A program made the position numbers and the translations under genes. From Phycisphaerales bacterium (lineage in GTDB: Bacteria; Planctomycetota; Phycisphaerae; Phycisphaerales; UBA1924), in contig JADLCX010000038.1 of NCBI GenBank assembly GCA_020846975.1, positions 1 to 64,000 on the forward strand: a DNA stretch of 64,000 bases, in the 5' to 3' direction. Positions 54,761 to 62,973 of the stretch are shown here, in pieces. The notes beneath the pieces were generated by a model. The model did no database searches, had not been told where the DNA came from, and saw nothing but the letters and a program-made list of their open reading frames with translations. Every line of letters starts with the position of its first letter. The first letter of the stretch is position 1.

Positions 54761-54879
54761 GCCGCCACCGTCGCGGGTGGATTCGCTATCATGGCCGAGG
54801 TCCGCGCGGGTGCGCGGCAGGATCGGTTCCTGTTCTCCCCCGGCCGACTCCCGTGACGGAGGGCCGGCTTCACGGCACC

Positions 54880-56637
54880 ATGCAGACGTTCAAGGGCATC
54901 GCGGTCTCGCCGGGCATCGTGATCGGGCGAGTCTTCGTGCTCGACGACCAGCACCGTCGCATCCCCAGGCGGCAGGTGCGGCCCGAGGCCCTGCAAGAGG
55001 AGCACGATCGGCTCTGGAAGTCGCTCGGCCAGTCGATCGCGGAGTTGAACGGCCTGCGCGAGAGCACCCGCCGCCAGCTCGGGGACGAGGCCGCGAAGAT
55101 CTTCCAGTTCCACATCGGGATGCTCTCGGATGCGAGCCTGACGCGCCCGATGCACGAGCGGATCGACCGCGAACAGGTGACGGCCGAGTACGCGGTGTAC
55201 ATGGGGTTCGACGACCTGCTGCGGCAGTTCTCGAAGATCCCCGACGCGAGTTTCCAGACCAAGGTCGATGACATCAAGGACCTGTCGTCGCGCGTGCTGA
55301 CGCACCTGATTGGCGAGCACAAGCAGCGGCTGGACCGCATGGTCTCGGGGATCGTGGTGGCTCGCGACCTGACGCCGAGCCAGACGGCGGCGTTCGACCG
55401 GCGGCACGTGCAGGCGTTCGCGACCGATCTCGGCGGGCGGACCAGCCACACGGCGATCTTCGCCCGCGCGCTGGGCATCCCCGCGGTGGTCGGCGTCGGC
55501 CACCTGACCGAGGCGGTGTTCGACGACTCGGCGATCATCATCGACGGCGACCGCGGGATCGTGGTGCTCGAGCCGGACGAGCGGACCCTCGACGAGTACG
55601 AGGGCTACATCGAGGCGCGGCGCACGCTGACGATCAGCCTGGGCGAGGTCGCCAAACTGCCCAGCGTCACGACCGACGGCACGCACATCCAGCTCCTGGG
55701 CAACATCGAGATCCCCGACGAGATCACGCAGGTCATCGAGGCCGGCGGCGAGGGCGTCGGGCTCTACCGCACCGAGTTCCTCTACCTGGTGAGCAACGTC
55801 GAGCCGACCGAGGAGGAGCAGTTCGCGGCGTACAAGCGGGCGGTGGAGCTCAGCGCGGGCCGGCCGCTGACCATCCGCACGATGGACCTCGGCGCCGACA
55901 AGGCGACGCAGGAACGGGCCGACAACCCCGAGCGCAACCCGTTCCTCGGGCTGAGATCCATCCGCTACTGCCTCCAGAACCTCCCCATGTTCAAGACGCA
56001 GTTGCGGGCTCTGCTGCGGGCGAGCGCGCTGGGGCCCATCAAGGTCATGTTCCCGCTCATCACCAGCACCAACGAGATGCGGCAGGCCCGGTACCTGCTG
56101 AACGATGTCATGGAGGACCTGGAGGATGAGGGGCAGAAGTTCGACCGGTCGATCGATGTGGGCATGATGGTCGAGGTGCCCTCGGCCGCGCTGATGGCGG
56201 CGAGTTTCGCGCGGGAGTGCTCGTTCTTCTCGATCGGGACCAACGACCTGGTGCAGTACACGCTGGCGGTGGACCGGATCAACGAACGGGTAGCGAACCT
56301 CTACAACCCCGCGCACCCGGCGGTTCTGCGGCTTATCCGTGATGTCGTGCGGGCGGCGCGCCGATACAACGTCCCAGTATCCTGCTGCGGCGAGTCGGCG
56401 GGCGACCCTGAATACGCCCTGTTGCTGATCGGGCTGGGATTGCGTACCCTGTCCGCGACGCCTTCGGCGATCCCGGGCCTGAAGAGGCTCGTTCGTAAGG
56501 TTTCTGTACAGGATTGCGAGAAGATTGCCCGCAAAGCGATCTCGCTCGATTCGGATGCCGCGGCCACGGCCTATGTCCGTGACCAGGCACGAAAGATCAT
56601 TCCCGAACTGATCGACGGGCGTTCCGCCGAGCAGTGA
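54880..56637 (+). CDS. ptsI: Phosphoenolpyruvate-protein phosphotransferase (Enzyme I)
   Basis: 585 residues, normal for Enzyme I. FKGIAVSPGIVIG opens the protein, the phosphorylated histidine is H190 in GGRTSHTAIFA, and the PEP-binding barrel shows GEGVGLYRTEFLY, IRTMDLGADK, NPFLGLRSIRYC, SIGTNDLVQYTLAVDR and SCCGESAGDP. It transfers phosphate from PEP to HPr. No HPr or sugar permease genes lie in the window, so it may serve a regulatory PTS. A GTG at 54853 is an alternative start. Confidence 0.95.
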   Translation: MQTFKGIAVSPGIVIGRVFVLDDQHRRIPRRQVRPEALQEEHDRLWKSLGQSIAELNGLRESTRRQLGDEAAKIFQFHIGMLSDASLTRPMHERIDREQVTAEYAVYMGFDDLLRQFSKIPDASFQTKVDDIKDLSSRVLTHLIGEHKQRLDRMVSGIVVARDLTPSQTAAFDRRHVQAFATDLGGRTSHTAIFARALGIPAVVGVGHLTEAVFDDSAIIIDGDRGIVVLEPDERTLDEYEGYIEARRTLTISLGEVAKLPSVTTDGTHIQLLGNIEIPDEITQVIEAGGEGVGLYRTEFLYLVSNVEPTEEEQFAAYKRAVELSAGRPLTIRTMDLGADKATQERADNPERNPFLGLRSIRYCLQNLPMFKTQLRALLRASALGPIKVMFPLITSTNEMRQARYLLNDVMEDLEDEGQKFDRSIDVGMMVEVPSAALMAASFARECSFFSIGTNDLVQYTLAVDRINERVANLYNPAHPAVLRLIRDVVRAARRYNVPVSCCGESAGDPEYALLLIGLGLRTLSATPSAIPGLKRLVRKVSVQDCEKIARKAISLDSDAAATAYVRDQARKIIPELIDGRSAEQ

Positions 56638-57087
56638 CGGAGAGAACAACAGGTGCGGCGGGCCGCCGTTCGGCCCGGCCCACCGGGACAGTGACACGGG
56701 CGATCGGCCCGTGTGCCTTGAGAACCTTCCGAAGACCCACCGCGCGTTTCCGCTTTGGCAGGCTGGATCGTCGAGCAGATCGATGACGCCGCCGCGGGAA
56801 GAACGGTGAAGAGGAGGAAGGCGGAGAGCGCCGGGAGCGCGCGTGCCGGGGCCGATGGGCCTCGGGCAACGGGCGCACGGCATCCTGGTGGTTCGGTGCA
56901 GTCCGGTGGAACGCCTCGCCCGGTTTCCTGGGGCGCGGCATTGCGCTGTTGCGGGTTGCCAAGAGAAGTCCAGACGGTCGTAACCGGCCGGTTGAGCGTG
57001 CGTCCAAGCACCGCGCTCGCGGCGGTTGTGGGTCTGGGCGGGCGGCTCGCCGCGTTCAACGAAACGAACGAAAGGATTGGGTAGGAA
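56638..57087. other. 450-bp leader region between ptsI and rne
   Basis: A perfect 8-bp hairpin (ACACGGGC 56694-56701; GCCCGTGT 56707-56714) just after ptsI may end its transcript. The remainder is GC-rich with no convincing ORF. It may be a long 5' leader of the RNase E gene, which is autoregulated by such a leader in enterobacteria; here that is only an analogy. Confidence 0.4.
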
Positions 57088-59982
57088 ATGGCCAAGAGCC
57101 AGATGGTGATCAACTACGTTCCCGGCGAGGAGTGCCGCGTCGCGGTCGTCTACGACGGCAAGCTGCACGAACTGCACGCCGAGCGGATGGACAACGTGAG
57201 CCACGTGGGCAACATCTACGTGGGCAAGGTGGTGAACGTGGAGGCGGCGATCCAGGCCGCGTTCGTGGACTTCGGGCTGGAGCACAACGGGTTCCTGCAC
57301 GTCAGCGACCTGCACCCGCAGTACTTCCCCGACGCCAACGACGACACGACCGAGCGCGTGGGCAAGAAGACGCCGCGGCGGGACCGGCCGCCGATCCAGG
57401 AGTGCCTGCGTCGCGGCGACGAGGTGGCGGTGCAGGTGCTGAAGGAGGGCGTGGGGACCAAGGGCCCGACGGTCACGAGCTACCTGAGCATCCCCGGGCG
57501 GTTCCTGGTGATGATGCCGCAGATGGACCGGGTGGGCGTCAGCCGCAAGGTGGAGGACGAGGAGACCCGCCGCAAGATGCGCGAGATCCTGGATCAACTG
57601 GACCTGCCCGACGGGTTCGGGTTCATCCTGCGCACGGCGGGGATGGACCGCGGGAAGATGGAGTTGAAGCGCGACCTGGCGTACCTGTCGCGGCTGTGGA
57701 AGGACATGGAGAAGCGGTGGAAGGGCGGGAACAAGCCCCGGCTGCTCTACAGCGAGAGCGACCTGCTGGTGCGGGCCCTGCGCGACATCCTGTCGAGCGA
57801 CATCGAGGAGGTGGTCGTCGACAACGAGGCCGCGCTGAACCGCGCGGGGCGGTTCCTGAAGATCGTCGCGCCCCGCGCGACGACGAAACTGGTGCACTAC
57901 AAGGGCAAGACCCCGATCTTCCACGTGATGGGCCTGGAAGAGCAGATCCAGATGATCCACGCGCGCGAGGTGCCGCTGCCCTCGGGCGGCCGGCTGGTGA
58001 TCGACGAGACCGAGGCGCTGGTGGCGATCGACGTGAACAGCGGCAAGAGCCGGGACGCGCGCGACGCCGAGACCAACGCCTTCCGCACGAACATGGAGGC
58101 CGCCGACGAGATCTGCCGACAACTGCGGCTGCGCGACCTGGGCGGTGTGATCGTCAACGACCTGATCGACATGCGGTTCGCCAAGCACCGGCGCGATGTC
58201 GAGACAAAGTTCAAGGACCTGCTGAAGAAGGATCGGGCGCGCTGGACCACGGCGCCGATCAGCGAGTTCGGCATCCTGGAGATGACGCGCCAGCGGATGC
58301 GCGGGAGCCACGAGAGCCAGCACTTCACGGATTGTCCGACGTGCCGCGGGCGCGGGCTGGTGCAGCGCCCCGACAGCGTGGCGACCGAGGGGCTGCGCGA
58401 CCTGAGCGCGGTGCTGGACCACGACCGCGTGCACCGGGTCGAGATGGTCGTGAACCCGCGGATCGCGGGCGAACTGCTGAGCTCGAAACGGCGGACGATC
58501 TCGCGGATCGAGCGCGCCAGCGGCAAGCACGTGGACGTGCGCGTGAGCGAGGCGATCCCGGTCGATCGCGTGACGTTCTACGCCTACGACGATCGCGGCG
58601 CGGATATCGACGTCTCGCGGCTGGGCTCGCGCAAGCCGCGGGCCGACGAACTGGTCGAGTACGAACTGCCGCGTGCGGCCGCGAGCGACGATTGGGCGGC
58701 CGAGTCCGAGCCGGCCGAGCCGGAGCCGGCCGACGAACCGCAGGAACAGGTCGCCGAGGTTGAGCCGCACCCGATCGAGATCGACGAGGACTCGACCGAG
58801 CAATCGTGGGGCTCGCCGCGCGGCGGGCGCGAGGCCGATCGGGGCGAGGGCGGCGGTCGAGGCCGTCGTCGCCGAGGGAGGCGCGGGCGCGGACGGCGGG
58901 ACGACCGGCGCGAGGGCGGCGAACCGCAAGGCGGGGAGCAGCCGACGCGCGGCGAACCGCAGCCGGCGGCCGCGGAAGAGGCGCCGATGGCCGAAGCCCC
59001 ACAAGGGCGCGGGCCTGGTGATGGTCAGGCCGGCGAACCGGGAGAGGGCGGAGGCCGTCGCCGCCGCCGTCGTCGTCGCGGACGCGGACGAGGCCGGGGC
59101 GAGGGAGCACCGATGGAGGCCGCGGGGGCGGGCGGCCCGGACGGGCACGAACACCACGATGGTCCGAACTCGCCCGAGCCTGATTCGGGCCACGGCGAGT
59201 TCACGGCGAGCGACAGCGGCGAACTCGAAGTTGGCGCTACGGAGCACGCGAACCCGAGCGATGCGGCCGGGGACGATCGGCCGACGGAGCACGGCGAGCA
59301 GGGCGAGGGAGAAGGCGGCGGTCACCGCCGCCGTCGTCGCCGGCGCCGTCGCGGACGCGGTGGGCGTGGCGGTGAAGGGCAGGCCGGAGCGGGTGGACCG
59401 GGCGGCGAGTTCGCGGGCGGCGCCCACGAGCACGGCGACAACGGCACGCGCCACGCGGCAAACGAGCAGCCTTCGCGGGGCGAGCCGACGGGCGGTGCGC
59501 CGTTCGAGGACGATTTCGAGTCCGGCGCGGATGACGGGCACGACGGTCCGTCGAGCGCGGACGGCGGCGAGAACGCCGAACAGGATCATCGGCCGCAAGG
59601 CGGCGCGGAGGGCGAGGGCGAAGATGGCGGGCGTCGTCGCCGTCGTCGTCGCCGTCGCGGACGCGGCGGACGCGGCGGCGGAAGCGAGGGCGGAGGGGGC
59701 GGCGAGCAGCGGTTCTCGGGAGAGCCGGGCGGCGCAGATCACGGATCCAGCGGCGAACCGCGGGGCGGGCACGATCGGCGGCCGCGAGAGCGATCGGAAG
59801 ATCGCGGACCTGGCGATCGCGTTCGTGGCGACGGCGGAAGGAGTGGCCCGCCCGCGGCGCCCGAGCGTGCACCGGCCGCGCCGACATCGTCGGCGGGCAA
59901 GCCCAAGCCGCGCGTGCTGTACTCGAGCCGGCGCAAACTCGCACCGGGCGAGAAGCGTGCGGGCGGGGGTGGGGACGAGTAG
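57088..59982 (+). CDS. rne: Ribonuclease E/G with long Arg-rich C-terminal tail
   Basis: 964 residues. An S1 RNA-binding domain (VGNIYVGKVVNVEAAIQAAFVDFG, residues ~37-120) precedes the catalytic domain with the two metal-binding acids D315 (AIDVNSG) and D358 (VNDLIDM), and the zinc-link CPTC at 416-419. Residues ~540-964 are low-complexity and Glu/Gly/Arg-rich, with four Arg arrays of the type RRRRRGRG near 590, 660, 750 and 855. The enzyme starts mRNA decay and rRNA maturation; the tail probably binds RNA or scaffolds partners. The ATG follows TAGGAA. Confidence 0.93.
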   Translation: MAKSQMVINYVPGEECRVAVVYDGKLHELHAERMDNVSHVGNIYVGKVVNVEAAIQAAFVDFGLEHNGFLHVSDLHPQYFPDANDDTTERVGKKTPRRDRPPIQECLRRGDEVAVQVLKEGVGTKGPTVTSYLSIPGRFLVMMPQMDRVGVSRKVEDEETRRKMREILDQLDLPDGFGFILRTAGMDRGKMELKRDLAYLSRLWKDMEKRWKGGNKPRLLYSESDLLVRALRDILSSDIEEVVVDNEAALNRAGRFLKIVAPRATTKLVHYKGKTPIFHVMGLEEQIQMIHAREVPLPSGGRLVIDETEALVAIDVNSGKSRDARDAETNAFRTNMEAADEICRQLRLRDLGGVIVNDLIDMRFAKHRRDVETKFKDLLKKDRARWTTAPISEFGILEMTRQRMRGSHESQHFTDCPTCRGRGLVQRPDSVATEGLRDLSAVLDHDRVHRVEMVVNPRIAGELLSSKRRTISRIERASGKHVDVRVSEAIPVDRVTFYAYDDRGADIDVSRLGSRKPRADELVEYELPRAAASDDWAAESEPAEPEPADEPQEQVAEVEPHPIEIDEDSTEQSWGSPRGGREADRGEGGGRGRRRRGRRGRGRRDDRREGGEPQGGEQPTRGEPQPAAAEEAPMAEAPQGRGPGDGQAGEPGEGGGRRRRRRRRGRGRGRGEGAPMEAAGAGGPDGHEHHDGPNSPEPDSGHGEFTASDSGELEVGATEHANPSDAAGDDRPTEHGEQGEGEGGGHRRRRRRRRRGRGGRGGEGQAGAGGPGGEFAGGAHEHGDNGTRHAANEQPSRGEPTGGAPFEDDFESGADDGHDGPSSADGGENAEQDHRPQGGAEGEGEDGGRRRRRRRRRGRGGRGGGSEGGGGGEQRFSGEPGGADHGSSGEPRGGHDRRPRERSEDRGPGDRVRGDGGRSGPPAAPERAPAAPTSSAGKPKPRVLYSSRRKLAPGEKRAGGGGDE

Positions 59983-59985
59983 AGC

Positions 59986-61245
59986 GTGGGTTCCCGCCGC
60001 CGCCTGATGATCCTCGGAAGCACCGGCTCGATCGGCACCCAGACGATCGAGGTGGTCGAGCACCTTGCGCGGCTGGGGGGCGAGGACGGGTTCGAGGTCG
60101 TTGGGCTCGCGGCGGGGAGCAACGCGGACGCGCTGTTCGCCCAGGCGCGGCGGCTGGGCGTGCGAGACCTCGCGCTCGGCTCGCCGGGCAAGGCCTTGGC
60201 TTCGCCCGACGGCGCCGCGAAACTGCGCGTCGGACCGGATGCGGCCGAGCAACTCGTGCGAGAGGTCGAGTGCGACATCGTGCTCGCGGCGATGGTCGGC
60301 GCGGCGGGCCTTCCCGCGACGCTCGCGGCGGTCGAGCTCGGGCGCGATGTGGCGCTCGCGAACAAGGAGACGCTGGTCGCGGCGGGGGCCCTGGTCATTC
60401 CGGCGGCGGTCAGGAGCGGCTCGAAACTCCTGCCGGTCGATTCCGAGCACTGCGGGGTCTGGCAGTGTCTGGCCTCGATGTCGGGCGCGGAGGCACAGGC
60501 GGGGTGTGTGCCGCCGATGGTCTGCGGCGCCGAGGTCGCGAAGGTCGTATTGACGGCCAGCGGCGGGCCGTTCAGAACGTGGGACAAGGATCGGATCGAG
60601 AACGCGACGCCGCGCGAGGCCCTGAACCACCCGACGTGGAGCATGGGGCCGAAGGTGACGATCGACTCGGCGAGCCTGACCAACAAGGCCCTGGAGGTGA
60701 TCGAGGCGCACTGGCTGTTCGGGCTGGAGGCCGATCGGATCGGCGTGCTGGTGCACCCGCAGAGCGTGGTGCACGCGCTGGTGGAGTACGCCGACGGGAA
60801 CGTGATCGCGCAGCTCGGTCCGCCGGACATGCGTTCGCCGATCCAGTGTGCGCTGACCTGGCCGCGGCGAGCCGCGGGCGTTTCGCGCAAGATCGACTGG
60901 GCCGGGCTCTCGAGGCTGGAGTTCTCGCCGCCGGACCTTGACCGTTTTCCCGCGCTTGAAGCGGGGTTCGAGGTGGTGCGGCGCGGCGGGACGGCGGGGG
61001 CGGTGTTCAACGCGGCCAACGAGGCGGCGGTGCAGGCGTTCCTCGCGGGGCACGACATCGGGCCGGGCGGGAACGGCGGGCCGCGGCTGTGCGAGGGGCT
61101 GAGGGCGATCCGCTTCGGCGAGATCGCGCGGCTCTCGCGTGCCGCGATGGAAGAGGTTGGCGTGTCCGCGCTGAACTCGCTCGACGATGCGCTGCGGGCC
61201 GATGCGGAGGCGCGGCGGTTCGTGGAGCGTCGGATGGCGAGGTGA
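59986..61245 (+). CDS. dxr: 1-deoxy-D-xylulose 5-phosphate reductoisomerase
   Basis: 419 residues, GTG start 4 bp after the rne stop. DXR makes MEP from DXP with NADPH in the non-mevalonate isoprenoid pathway. NADPH motif LGSTGSIGTQT, NKETLVAAG, the catalytic region VDSEHCGVWQCL (the more common form is DSEHNAIFQ), GGPFRTW and NHPTWSMGPKVTIDSASLTNKALEVIEAHWLF are diagnostic. Isoprenoid products feed the UbiA step encoded upstream. Confidence 0.95.
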   Translation: MGSRRRLMILGSTGSIGTQTIEVVEHLARLGGEDGFEVVGLAAGSNADALFAQARRLGVRDLALGSPGKALASPDGAAKLRVGPDAAEQLVREVECDIVLAAMVGAAGLPATLAAVELGRDVALANKETLVAAGALVIPAAVRSGSKLLPVDSEHCGVWQCLASMSGAEAQAGCVPPMVCGAEVAKVVLTASGGPFRTWDKDRIENATPREALNHPTWSMGPKVTIDSASLTNKALEVIEAHWLFGLEADRIGVLVHPQSVVHALVEYADGNVIAQLGPPDMRSPIQCALTWPRRAAGVSRKIDWAGLSRLEFSPPDLDRFPALEAGFEVVRRGGTAGAVFNAANEAAVQAFLAGHDIGPGGNGGPRLCEGLRAIRFGEIARLSRAAMEEVGVSALNSLDDALRADAEARRFVERRMAR

Positions 61246-61362
61246 CGACCCGATCGCGCGGACGCGCAACGCGATCGTAGCGACGCGGCCGAATGCCGAG
61301 AGCGACCGAAGCACCCCGCCCCCCCTTTCCGATCACGCTGATCCGGCTCGCCCGTCACCACC

Positions 61363-61388
61363 GCGCCGCGGGCGGCGAATGGCGGCGC
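61363..61388. terminator. Weak hairpin between convergent dxr and thioredoxin-like gene
   Basis: GCGCCGC (61363-61369) pairs with GCGGCGC (61382-61388) across 12 nt. No T tract follows on either strand, so it is at best a weak terminator. Confidence 0.3.
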
Positions 61389-61407
61389 CTGGGCCGGTTG
61401 TTCTCGA

Positions 61408-62778
61408 TCACTCGTCCTTGTTTGCCAGCGGCTCGCTCGGCTTGGGCAGCTTGAACTCTTCGAGGAGTTTGTCGATCAGTTCGGCGTCCTTGGCGATGTT
61501 GGCCGGGTGCAGACCGTTGTGGCGGACCTTGCCCTCGGGGTCGATGATCGCGACGTGGGGGATGCCGCGGACGCCGAAGTCGGGGTTGAAGACGCTCTTG
61601 TCGCTGAAGGCGATGGTCCAGGTGATGTCCATGTCCTTGATGTACTGGGTCATCAGGTCATGTTCCTTCTTGGGGTCGCCGTCACAGTCGATCTTCTCGG
61701 TCTTCTTCTTGTCGTCGCCGATGCGGGCGATGTGGTAGCCCTGGTCGCTGGTCACGCCGACGACGGCGACGGGGTAGTCCTTGTAGCGTTCGACGAGCTG
61801 GCGGACCTTGGGGAAACTGCCGACGCACGGGCCGCACCAGGTGGCCCAGAAGTCCACGACGACCACCTTCCCCTTGAGGTCGGCGAAGGAGTTGAGGGGC
61901 GAGGCGGAGTTGGACCAGACGAACTTGATATTGGGCGCCGGGTGGTTGAGCAACTCGCCGCGGGCGAAGGCGGAGTTGCAGAGGTCCTCCATGTCCTTGA
62001 GGCTCTTGCGCACGCGAGCGGCCGTCTTGGGATCGTCGGCGTAGCGGGGATCGTCCTTGGTGGAGGCGGCGGCGGCCGCGGCGGCGATCCTGCCGCGCAC
62101 GCGGGCGGCCTCGGCCTTGTCGAGTTTGGAGTCCTCGTCCGTGACGTAGTTGAGGATCCCGCCGAGGTTGGCGGCCGCGCTGGGGGAGAGATCGGAGTTG
62201 ATGAAGGGTTCGACCTTCTCGAGGACCTTGTGCTCGGTCATCAAGGCCGGGCTGAGGGAGCCGGCGGTGCGGAGGATGCCGTGGCCCTTGCCGTTCTTGA
62301 AGTTGTCGGCGGCCTTGGGGTTGGCCAGGCCGCGGAGGAGGACCTCGGTCTTGGCGGCCAGATCGGCCTTGCGTCCGGCTTCCGAGGTGTCCTTGAGGTT
62401 GGGCCACGCGCCAAGCGCGAGATCGGCGGCGCGGGCGCCATCGACGGTGTCGAGCTTGCTGAGTTCGAGCAGGCGCGGGTGAAGGGCGGCGCGGAGCTCG
62501 GGGCAGGGCGACATGTAGAGTTTGGCCGCGAGCTTTTCGAGTTGCGGGACGGAGATCTCGTTCCACGAGATCTTGTCCAGGTTGGCCTTGATGGTGTCAA
62601 CGGTGGTCTTGGCCTTGTCGCGGGGGTCGGTGATGTCCTTGGTGGCGTCGGAGACGGCGGCGACGAACGCGTCAACCTCGGCGTCGGTTGGAGGGGCGGC
62701 GAGGGCCGCGGAGCCGGCGGTGAGGGAGAGGAACGCGGCGATGGGCAGGGCGAGGAGTTTGCGTGGGCTGCGGGTCAT
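61408..62778 (-). CDS. Secreted TlpA/ResA-like thioredoxin-fold protein
   Basis: 456 residues from ATG 62778 with AGGA upstream. Signal peptide (LLALPIAAFLSLTAGSAALA), then an alpha-helical domain of about 270 residues, then the thioredoxin domain with active site W314-C-G-P-C318 (VVVDFWATWCGPC). The end (GVRGIPHVAIIDPEGKVRHNG) contains the cis-Pro loop. TlpA-like proteins reduce or transfer disulphides outside the cytoplasm, often for cytochrome c maturation. The helical domain is not recognised and makes this protein about twice the usual length. Confidence 0.85.
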   Translation of the reverse strand: MTRSPRKLLALPIAAFLSLTAGSAALAAPPTDAEVDAFVAAVSDATKDITDPRDKAKTTVDTIKANLDKISWNEISVPQLEKLAAKLYMSPCPELRAALHPRLLELSKLDTVDGARAADLALGAWPNLKDTSEAGRKADLAAKTEVLLRGLANPKAADNFKNGKGHGILRTAGSLSPALMTEHKVLEKVEPFINSDLSPSAAANLGGILNYVTDEDSKLDKAEAARVRGRIAAAAAAASTKDDPRYADDPKTAARVRKSLKDMEDLCNSAFARGELLNHPAPNIKFVWSNSASPLNSFADLKGKVVVVDFWATWCGPCVGSFPKVRQLVERYKDYPVAVVGVTSDQGYHIARIGDDKKKTEKIDCDGDPKKEHDLMTQYIKDMDITWTIAFSDKSVFNPDFGVRGIPHVAIIDPEGKVRHNGLHPANIAKDAELIDKLLEEFKLPKPSEPLANKDE

Positions 62779-62825
62779 GGGCGTCCTTTGTGAACGGGCG
62801 AGGCGGGACCGGGATCGGGCAGGGA

Positions 62826-62868
62826 AGTGTACCACAACGGCCACCGAACACAAGCGGAAATGTTCGGT
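62826..62868 (-). promoter_or_regulatory. Promoter of the thioredoxin-like gene with overlapping inverted repeat
   Basis: On the minus strand TTGTGT (62848-62853) and TACACT (62826-62831) are 16 bp apart. An inverted repeat (ACCGAACA 62843-62850; TGTTCGGT 62861-62868) overlaps the -35 element and could be an operator. Confidence 0.45.
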
Positions 62869-62893
62869 ATTTGGAAGATTGCGGTAAGTCCTT

Positions 62894-62902
62894 TGTGGAT
62901 AA
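62894..62902 (-). other. Exact consensus DnaA box
   Basis: Read on the minus strand this is TTATCCACA, the consensus DnaA box. It is isolated: no second exact copy was seen close by, so a regulatory role or chance is as likely as replication. Confidence 0.35.
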
Positions 62903-62920
62903 CGGTTTGGGCGCAGAGAA

Positions 62921-62944
62921 AAGCCGACCTGGGGCGGTCGGCTT
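62921..62944 (-). terminator. Rho-independent terminator of the metalloprotease gene
   Basis: A perfect 9-bp stem (AAGCCGACC / GGTCGGCTT) with a 6-nt loop. On the minus strand it runs straight into TTTTCTCT. It lies 30 bp after the stop at 62974. Confidence 0.8.
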
Positions 62945-62973
62945 GGTGGAAAACGCGGTTGGGCGAACCCGGT

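Noticed and set aside
56886..56976. Cobalamin-riboswitch-like strings (GGTGC...TCCGG; GCCAAGAGA)
   Set aside because: The conserved B12 box is not complete, the spacing is wrong and the downstream gene is RNase E.
56755..57084. 109-codon ORF in the rne leader
   Set aside because: No ribosome site or domain; Ala/Gly/Arg-rich composition matches background frames.
49493..61314. Very long minus-strand open frames (1717 and 2292 codons at 49493-54646 and 54436-61314)
   Set aside because: They run antisense to topA, the FtsX-like permease, ubiA, ptsI, rne and dxr, are rich in Arg, Ala and Pro without domains, and arise from high GC with few stop codons.
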